Below, in pieces: positions 58,901 to 64,000 of a stretch of DNA of 64,000 nt. Both the position numbers and the translations under genes were made by a program. This stretch comes from Microvirga splendida (GTDB taxonomy: Bacteria; Pseudomonadota; Alphaproteobacteria; Rhizobiales; Beijerinckiaceae). The stretch lies in assembly GCF_016427565.1 (NCBI RefSeq), contig NZ_JAELXT010000004.1, positions 124,001-188,000 on the forward strand. The letters run 5' to 3'. The notes under the pieces are model-generated. The model was not told where the DNA came from, did not search any database, and was given only the letters and a program-made list of their open reading frames with translations. The stretch's first letter is position 1; every line of letters starts with the position of its first letter.

Positions 58901-59638
58901 ATGGACCAGAGCGAGAAGCTGCATGGCTACGCGGTGACGGGGGCAGGCACGCGGCGGTCGGACGCTGTGGCGGCCGAACTGGTGCGGATGATCGAGACGG
59001 GCGGCCTTCAGGAGGGTGAACGCCTGCCGGCCGAACGCGACCTGATGCAGCGCTACGGCGTGAGCCGTTCCGCCGTTCGGGAGGCAATCGCCTCGCTCGC
59101 CAATCGCGGCCTCGTCGAAACGCGCCTCGGGCATCGCCCCATCGTCCGAAAGCCTGATTATGAGATCGCCGTCGGCAAGGTGGGCAATCTCGTCGGTCAT
59201 CTCATGGTCGACCGGAAGGGTGTCTGGAATCTTTTCGAGACCCGAATCTTCATGGAGACTGCGCTGGCACGCTGGGCCGCCAAGCACGCGCGGCGCGACG
59301 ACCTCGAAGATCTCCGGGCGGCGCTCGATGCCAACCGGGAGGCAATCGGCAACTCCCCGCTCTTCGATGAGACCGACGCCGCCTTTCACGCGGTGCTCTA
59401 TCGCATTCCGGGAAACCCGATCTACCCGGCGATCCACAAGGCATATGTGGAATGGCTGACCCAGCATTGGCGCTCGATGAAGCGCGGTGCGGGCATCGAC
59501 CAGATGAACTGTGCCGGGCACGAGGCCGTCTTCGAAGCGATCCTCGCCCGTGATCCCGACAACGCGGAGGAAGCCATGCGCCGCCATCTCGTGGCCGCAT
59601 GGGAATTCGTGAGGTCCACCTTTCCGTCGGACAGCTGA
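58901..59638 (+). CDS. GntR/FadR-family transcriptional regulator
   Basis: 245 aa. N-terminal winged HTH (residues about 20-85): AAELVRMIETGGLQEGERLPAERDLMQRYGVSRSAVREAIASL. C-terminal FCD all-helical ligand domain: LFETRIFMETALARWAAKHA with its Arg, DETDAAFHAVLYR, and GHEAVFEAILARDPDNAEEAMRRHL giving the usual metal-site His/Asp residues. It senses a small carboxylate and most likely represses the divergent transport and oxidation operon. GAGGGGAGC precedes the ATG. Confidence 0.93.
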   Translation: MDQSEKLHGYAVTGAGTRRSDAVAAELVRMIETGGLQEGERLPAERDLMQRYGVSRSAVREAIASLANRGLVETRLGHRPIVRKPDYEIAVGKVGNLVGHLMVDRKGVWNLFETRIFMETALARWAAKHARRDDLEDLRAALDANREAIGNSPLFDETDAAFHAVLYRIPGNPIYPAIHKAYVEWLTQHWRSMKRGAGIDQMNCAGHEAVFEAILARDPDNAEEAMRRHLVAAWEFVRSTFPSDS

Positions 59639-59743
59639 ACCGGCGCTTGTTGCCGCGGACAGCGGCTGCGATAATCGCCGCGATGCGATGGTCATCACGG
59701 CGTCACAGAAGCGTCGCTAGAGACCTGTCCAGGAGGAGAGACC

Positions 59744-60892
59744 ATGAACTATCTTGCACTGCTCGGATCTGTCGCTGCCATTCTGCCGGCGATAATCGGA
59801 TCGTCCCTGGCTCAGGAAAAAACGCTGACTGGCGCGCCGACCATCGTGGTCGCTCATCGCGGCGCCAGCGGCTATCTGCCCGAGCATACGCTCGAAGCCT
59901 ACAAGATGGCCATCGACATGGGGGCCGACTATATCGAGCCCGATCTCGTCGTGACGAAGGATGGCGTGCTGATCGCCCGGCACGAGCCGATGCTGAGCGG
60001 CACGACCGATGTGGCGAACCGGCCCGAGTTCGCGTCCCGCAAGACCACCCGCAAGGTCGACGGCGTCGATACGACCGATTGGTTCGCCAGCGACTTCACC
60101 CTCGCGGAGATCAAGCAGCTTCGCGCCAAGCAGGCCATGTCCGACCGCGATCAGTCGAAGAACGGCCAGTTCCAGGTTCCGACCCTGCAGGAGGTGATCG
60201 ACCTCGCCAAGAAGGAAGGCGCCGCAAGGGGGAAGGCCGTCGGCATCGCTCCGGAGACCAAGCACTCGACCTTCCATGCCGCTCTCGGCCTGCCGATGGA
60301 AGACCGGCTGGTGAACGTCCTGAAGGAGGCCGGCTGGGCGGATGCGTCCGCCCCGGTGGTCATCCAGAGCTTCGAGGTGGCGAACCTGAAGTACCTGAAC
60401 TCGAGGATCGACGTGAAGCTGGCGCAACTGCTCGATGCGGAGGACGTGGACAAGGACGGCAACATCGTCCTCAACGCGCCCTATGCCCAGCCTTATGATT
60501 TCGTGGTCGTCGGCGACAAGCGCACCTACAAGGACCTGCTGACGAAGGAAGGTCTGGCCGAGGTCAAGTCCTACGCTGACATCCTGGCGCCGTGGAAACC
60601 CTACATCCTCCCGACCAAGCAGGTCGACCAGAACAACGACGGCAAGGCGGACGACCTGAACGGCGACGGAAAAGCCGACGAGCAGGATCGTGTTCTCGCC
60701 GAACCGACCAGCGTCGTGAAGGACGCTCATGCTGCGGGCCTTCAGGTTTTCACCTGGACCTTCCGCAATGAGCCCAAGCGCCTGGCCTCGACCTTCAAGG
60801 GCGATCCGGCGGCCGAGTACAAGGCGTTCTACGCGCTCGGCGTCGACGGCCTCTTCAGCGACTTCCCCGATACGGCCGTGAAGGCGCGCTGA
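59744..60892 (+). CDS. glpQ: Periplasmic glycerophosphodiester phosphodiesterase
   Basis: 382 aa with signal peptide (MNYLALLGSVAAILPAIIGSSLAQ). GDPD motifs: AHRGASGYLPEHTLEAY (catalytic His), ADYIEPDLVVTKDG (metal Glu/Asp) and IARHEPML (second His). GVDGLFSDFPD closes the barrel. It hydrolyses glycerophosphodiesters to glycerol-3-phosphate and an alcohol. Residues 295-315 are an Asp/Asn-Gly rich segment (DQNNDGKADDLNGDGKADEQ) resembling tandem EF-hand/thrombospondin-3 calcium loops. E. coli-type GlpQ has calcium at the active site but I do not recall this insert. Own terminator follows. Confidence 0.93.
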   Translation: MNYLALLGSVAAILPAIIGSSLAQEKTLTGAPTIVVAHRGASGYLPEHTLEAYKMAIDMGADYIEPDLVVTKDGVLIARHEPMLSGTTDVANRPEFASRKTTRKVDGVDTTDWFASDFTLAEIKQLRAKQAMSDRDQSKNGQFQVPTLQEVIDLAKKEGAARGKAVGIAPETKHSTFHAALGLPMEDRLVNVLKEAGWADASAPVVIQSFEVANLKYLNSRIDVKLAQLLDAEDVDKDGNIVLNAPYAQPYDFVVVGDKRTYKDLLTKEGLAEVKSYADILAPWKPYILPTKQVDQNNDGKADDLNGDGKADEQDRVLAEPTSVVKDAHAAGLQVFTWTFRNEPKRLASTFKGDPAAEYKAFYALGVDGLFSDFPDTAVKAR

Positions 60893-60913
60893 CCGCCAGG
60901 ATCTACCGATAAG

Positions 60914-60940
60914 CCCGGCATCGTAAGGTGCCGGGTTTTT
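60914..60940 (+). terminator. Intrinsic terminator of glpQ
   Basis: CCCGGCA (60914-60920) pairs with TGCCGGG (60929-60935) over 8 bases, followed by five T (60936-60940). 21 bases past the glpQ stop. Confidence 0.9.
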
Positions 60941-60954
60941 GCATGTTCAGCACG

Positions 60955-61413
60955 TTACTGGCACACATCCACCCAGTCGGCGCCCACAAGATCGGCCATG
61001 CGCTGCGGTTCGATGCGCACGGCCGTATGGATTGAGCCCGCAGCCGGCACGACCTCGTCGAAGGGTCTCAGCGAGATGTCGCAATAGACGGGCAGGGGCG
61101 TTGCCAGGCCGAAGGGGCAGACCCCGCCAACGGGATGCCCGGTCAGCGCCTGAACCTGCTCCGCATCCAGCATCGACGCCTTGCCGCCGAACGTTGCCTT
61201 CACCTTCTTGTTGTCCAGCCGCGCAGTGCCGCTCGTGACCACGAGAAAACTTTTCTCGCCGACGCGCAGGGACAGAGTCTTGGCGATTTTCTCCGGGCCG
61301 ACGCCATGAGCCTCCGCCGCCTGCGCAACGGTGGCGGTGCTCGATTCCATCTCGATGATTTCGAGATCCGGAGCCTTCTGGGCAAGGAAAGCGCGAACGG
61401 ATTCAAGGCTCAT
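60955..61413 (-). CDS. YbaK/EbsC-family aminoacyl-tRNA deacylase-like protein
   Basis: 152 aa. YbaK fold with the conserved Lys in GPEKIAKTLSLRVG, the Gly-rich VTSGTARLDNKKVKATFGG segment, and the GHPVGGVCPFGLATPLPVYCD loop. Family members hydrolyse misacylated tRNAs (Cys- or Ala-tRNA-Pro). I prefer ATG 61413 (MSLESVRAFL) since homologues begin near this helix; a 14-residue longer start at 61455 is possible. Single gene. Confidence 0.88.
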   Translation of the reverse strand: MSLESVRAFLAQKAPDLEIIEMESSTATVAQAAEAHGVGPEKIAKTLSLRVGEKSFLVVTSGTARLDNKKVKATFGGKASMLDAEQVQALTGHPVGGVCPFGLATPLPVYCDISLRPFDEVVPAAGSIHTAVRIEPQRMADLVGADWVDVCQ

Positions 61414-61534
61414 GGCCGGTGGGCTCCCTTCAGAATAGCGGGGATGTGAGGGCACGTCTCAACAGCGGCCGCTTCTCACAGGCGTGAGAACTGCCCGCAT
61501 GATATGCCGCCCTGCCGAGAGGGCAAACCGCTCC

Positions 61535-62389
61535 CTAGCGCTCGCCCTCTGGATAATCCGCGCCCCGGCTCGTTTCGGCCCAGGCTTCGATCTCCGCCAG
61601 GGTTTCCTTCAGCTTGTTCCGCACGCCTTCAAGGGCGATGGAGCCGAGGACCAGATGCTTGGGCGGGTTCTCGGCCTCGACTGCCTTGATGATGGCCTCT
61701 ACGGCGCGCACAGGATCACCCGGCTGTTTGCCGCTGTAGTTGGCCGTCGTCTCGAGCCGGGCTCCGACGGTGTTCTGGTAATCGGCAATCATCGGGCGCC
61801 GCTGCTGCAGGGATCGACCGGCCCAGTCCGTGCGGAACGGGCCGGGCTCGACGCAGGTCACCTTGATGCCGAGCGGAGCCACTTCCCTGGAGAGCGAGTC
61901 GGACAGGCCCTCGACCGCATGTTTGGTCGCCGCGTAGTAGCCGGACCCTTCGAAGCCGATGAAGCCCGCCTGGGAGGAGATGTTGACGATGTGCCCGCGA
62001 CGGCGGGCCCGCATGCCGGGCAGCACGGCCCGGGTCATGGCCGCCAGGGCGAAGACATTGGTGTCGAACTGGGCGCGGATCTCGGCGTCGTCGCCTTCCT
62101 CGATGGAGGACTGGTAGCCGTAGCCGGCATTGTTCACCAGCACGTCGATGGATCCGAAGCGGCCCTCCGCCTCTTTTACGGCAGCGGCGATCTGATCGGG
62201 CTTGTTGACATCAAGCGACAAGGCGAGGGCGTTATCCTGATGCCCCTGTGTTAGGTCTTGCACCCTGCCGATGTCACGGGCGGTCACCACCGCGCGCCAC
62301 CCCCGGCGCAGCACGATCTGAGCGAGCTCCCGCCCGAAGCCGGTGGAGCAACCTGTGATGAACCAGACGGGATTGTCGTTCAGTGGCAT
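61535..62389 (-). CDS. SDR-family oxidoreductase
   Basis: 284-aa short-chain dehydrogenase. N-terminal VWFITGCSTGFGREL cofactor loop, LVNNAGYG, the active-site segment NISSQAGFIGFEGSGYYAATKHAVEG (Ser, Tyr, Lys) and VTCVEPGPFRTD. The TGCSTGFG loop and the insert after the Tyr resemble retinol-dehydrogenase-like classical SDRs. The substrate is unknown. ATG 62389 has AGAGGAGA upstream; the frame extends to 62617 but that part is not SDR sequence. Flanked by the isoaspartyl peptidase and deacylase genes on the same strand, with no evident functional link. Confidence 0.87.
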   Translation of the reverse strand: MPLNDNPVWFITGCSTGFGRELAQIVLRRGWRAVVTARDIGRVQDLTQGHQDNALALSLDVNKPDQIAAAVKEAEGRFGSIDVLVNNAGYGYQSSIEEGDDAEIRAQFDTNVFALAAMTRAVLPGMRARRRGHIVNISSQAGFIGFEGSGYYAATKHAVEGLSDSLSREVAPLGIKVTCVEPGPFRTDWAGRSLQQRRPMIADYQNTVGARLETTANYSGKQPGDPVRAVEAIIKAVEAENPPKHLVLGSIALEGVRNKLKETLAEIEAWAETSRGADYPEGER

Positions 62390-62483
62390 GCGCGGTCTCC
62401 TCTGCTCGGACGAATGCGGCAAGGGCATATAGGGCCGGATCCAGGGCCGTGAACCGGCTCCTTCGCGTCGATTTCCAGAGAAG

Positions 62484-63455
62484 CTAAGCCTTTTGGAAAT
62501 CGACCAGGGGCTCGTCGTAGATCCCCGTGAGGAGCTTGCCATCCTGTCTGACGACGCCACGATACATGCCTGAGCAGTTGAAGGGCAGGGACACGTTGCC
62601 GGCGTGGTCCACGGCAATGATTCCGCCCGAGCCGCCTGCCGGGGCGAGCATGTCGATCACCACGGCACGCGATGCTTGGTCCAAGGTCTGGCCCGCATAA
62701 CGCATGCGGGAGGCGATCTCGTGCGCCGCCGCATAGCGAATGAAGATCTCGCCATGGCCGGTCGCCGAGATGGCACAGGTCTCGTTGTCGGCCCATGTTC
62801 CGGCGCCGATCACGGGGCTGTCGCCCACGCGTCCAGGGGATTTCGCCGTCATGCCGCCCGTGGACGTAGCGGCCGCGAGATTGCCCTGCCGGTCGCGGGC
62901 CACCGCACCCACGGTGCCGTGCTTGCGCGACTCGTCCTGATCGTCTGCGCCGCTCTGGCGCATGGCAAGCGTCTCCTGCAGGGCCTGCCAGCGTTGCTCG
63001 GTAAAGAAGTAGGAGGCCTCCTCGAAGGCGAGACCCTGTCGGCGGCAGAACTCCATGGCGCTGTCGCCGATGAGCAGCACGTGGCCGGAATGCTCCATCA
63101 CGGCCCGGGCGGCGAGAACCGGATTGCGCGGGCCGCAGATGCCGGCAACGGCACCGGCGGAGCGGTCGCGCCCGTCCATGACGGCCGCGTCCATTTCCTG
63201 CTTGCCGGCAGATGTGTAGACTGCGCCGCGCCCAGCATTGAACAGCGGCTCATCTTCGAGGGCCATCACGGCGGCAGTGGCGGCATCGAGCGCGCTTCCG
63301 CCGTCGGTGAGAACGATGCGTCCCGCTTCGAGGGCACGGCGCAGGCCCGCGTGGTAGGCCGCCTCCCGCTCGGGCGTCATCTTGCTGCGCAGGATCGTTC
63401 CCGCACCGCCGTGGATGGCGAGCGCGAAGTCGTTGCCGGGTGTTGTGCTGGTCAT
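62484..63455 (-). CDS. Isoaspartyl peptidase/L-asparaginase (Ntn-hydrolase)
   Basis: 323-aa plant-type asparaginase. AIHGGAGTI opens the alpha subunit. Autocleavage and nucleophile threonine is Thr181 in KHGTVGAVARD, and GDSPVIGAGTWAD plus TGHGEIFIR lie in the beta subunit. The precursor cleaves itself before Thr181 and then hydrolyses isoaspartyl dipeptides or L-asparagine. No signal peptide, so cytoplasmic. The P1-family peptidase gene ends 25 bases upstream on the same strand; the two may act together in peptide turnover. Confidence 0.93.
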   Translation of the reverse strand: MTSTTPGNDFALAIHGGAGTILRSKMTPEREAAYHAGLRRALEAGRIVLTDGGSALDAATAAVMALEDEPLFNAGRGAVYTSAGKQEMDAAVMDGRDRSAGAVAGICGPRNPVLAARAVMEHSGHVLLIGDSAMEFCRRQGLAFEEASYFFTEQRWQALQETLAMRQSGADDQDESRKHGTVGAVARDRQGNLAAATSTGGMTAKSPGRVGDSPVIGAGTWADNETCAISATGHGEIFIRYAAAHEIASRMRYAGQTLDQASRAVVIDMLAPAGGSGGIIAVDHAGNVSLPFNCSGMYRGVVRQDGKLLTGIYDEPLVDFQKA

Positions 63456-63480
63456 GAGGTAAGGCGTCCTATGAAAAGGA

Positions 63481-64000
63481 TTAGAGAGCGTCGGTCAGCG
63501 CGGGCCGGTGATGTCCGGAGCGGCCGGTCATGGAGCCGGCGGCGACGAGCGCATCGAGCACGGCCTCCTGCGTGGCATCGGCCATGGCCTCGAAGAGCAG
63601 GTCGATGCGGTTCTCGTTCAGGATGCGGATGTCGACCAGGGCGGCCTTCTCGTCATGCGAGAGGACATTGGCCGTCGTGAAGCCGAGCGCGATGTCGCCG
63701 CTGCCATGACCCCAGAAGGATCCGAGACGCGCCAGCCCAACCCCGGAACGGCGGATAACGCGTTTGAGCTGCCGGTCGCTCAGCGGAATATCCGTGGCCG
63801 CGATGATGATGATCGAGCCCTTCTCCGTGGCAGGTCTCTCCCTCTCAGCCTCGGGAGGTGCGATAACCCTGCCGTCGGGAAGGCGCAGATCGCCGGCTCG
63901 TCCGAAATTGGACAGGACGAGCACGCCCAGATGATAGCTGTGGCCGTCGAGGTCGAGACGCCGGGACGCAGTGCCGATGCCGCCCTTGAATCCGAAGGTG
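63481..64000 (-). CDS. P1/S58-family (DmpA-like) aminopeptidase, N-terminus beyond window
   Basis: C-terminal 172 residues of a DmpA/BapA-type self-cleaving peptidase. The frame is open to base 64000, so the 5' end is missing. FGFKGGIGTASRRL, then GVLVLSNFGR (around the processing/nucleophile region in family members), EKGSIIIIAATDIPLSDRQLKRVIRRSGVG and GSFWGHGSGDIALGFTTAN are typical of the family. It removes N-terminal residues from small peptides or beta-peptides. The shorter start at 63924 is an artefact of an internal methionine. Followed by the isoaspartyl peptidase gene. Confidence 0.88.
   Translation of the reverse strand, partial: TFGFKGGIGTASRRLDLDGHSYHLGVLVLSNFGRAGDLRLPDGRVIAPPEAERERPATEKGSIIIIAATDIPLSDRQLKRVIRRSGVGLARLGSFWGHGSGDIALGFTTANVLSHDEKAALVDIRILNENRIDLLFEAMADATQEAVLDALVAAGSMTGRSGHHRPALTDAL

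Overview
The window reads as chromosomal DNA from a GC-rich alphaproteobacterium, most likely Hyphomicrobiales (Rhizobiales). The evidence is dense, high-GC coding with short gaps, GntR-regulated rhizobial-style sugar-acid operons, an EcfG-like promoter in front of otsA, a TreS-maltokinase fusion beside glgE and glgB, and RTX-type haem peroxidases. A Microvirga/Methylobacteriaceae/Bosea-like organism is my guess; the genus cannot be fixed from sequence alone. I see no rRNA, tRNA, CRISPR array, transposase or phage gene.

Region 1 (1-8405, + strand) is one tight operon. It holds a sugar ABC permease (5' end cut off), an IlvD/Edd dehydratase, an HpcH/HpaI aldolase, an aldose-1-epimerase, an SMP-30 lactonase, an SDR dehydrogenase, a GH31 glycosidase and a TauE/SafE exporter. 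The GH31 enzyme carries the complete K-E-R-W-Y sulfonate-binding set of sulfoquinovosidases, at the spacing I recall for the Agrobacterium enzyme. The operon therefore reads as a sulfo-Entner-Doudoroff pathway: uptake, release of sulfoquinovose (SQ), anomer interconversion, oxidation, lactone opening, dehydration, aldol cleavage and organosulfonate or sulfite export. A sulfolactaldehyde dehydrogenase is not in the operon as seen.

Region 2 (8530-22310) is alpha-glucan and trehalose metabolism. glgP (-) is divergent from otsA-glgE-treS/mak-glgB (+). This gives the GlgE route (trehalose to maltose to maltose-1-phosphate to alpha-glucan) with phosphorolytic breakdown. glgE has an extra degenerate amylase-like N-terminal half, and otsA has a general-stress-type promoter.

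Region 3 (22378-31620) is accessory. It has two small proteins and then a three-gene minus-strand unit: class III cyclase-like/TPR protein, Gly-Gly-Val-repeat PAP2/haloperoxidase-like protein and S8 peptidase. This unit is the best candidate here for an undescribed system. A secreted alpha/beta hydrolase, a small exported protein and a D-threonine-aldolase-family enzyme follow. Region 4 (31724-34848) is a YdeP-type molybdopterin oxidoreductase overlapping fdhD.

Region 5 (34978-49512) is a haem-peroxidase secretion island. Two RTX-tailed animal-type haem peroxidases (954 and 2327 aa) flank a LuxR-type regulator with a degenerate receiver. A type I secretion ATPase and membrane-fusion protein follow, separated from the giant peroxidase gene by a 15-bp perfect stem.

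Region 6 (49560-59638) is a minus-strand operon for uptake and oxidation of a sugar or sugar acid: a YtfQ/R/T-YjfF-type transporter, an AldA-like dehydrogenase, an enolase-superfamily dehydratase/racemase and a GMC oxidoreductase. It is divergent from a GntR/FadR regulator whose upstream region contains a perfect TGGTC-G-GACCA site. Region 7 (59744-64000) holds a periplasmic glycerophosphodiester phosphodiesterase, a YbaK-type deacylase, an SDR, an isoaspartyl peptidase and a P1-family peptidase cut by the window end.
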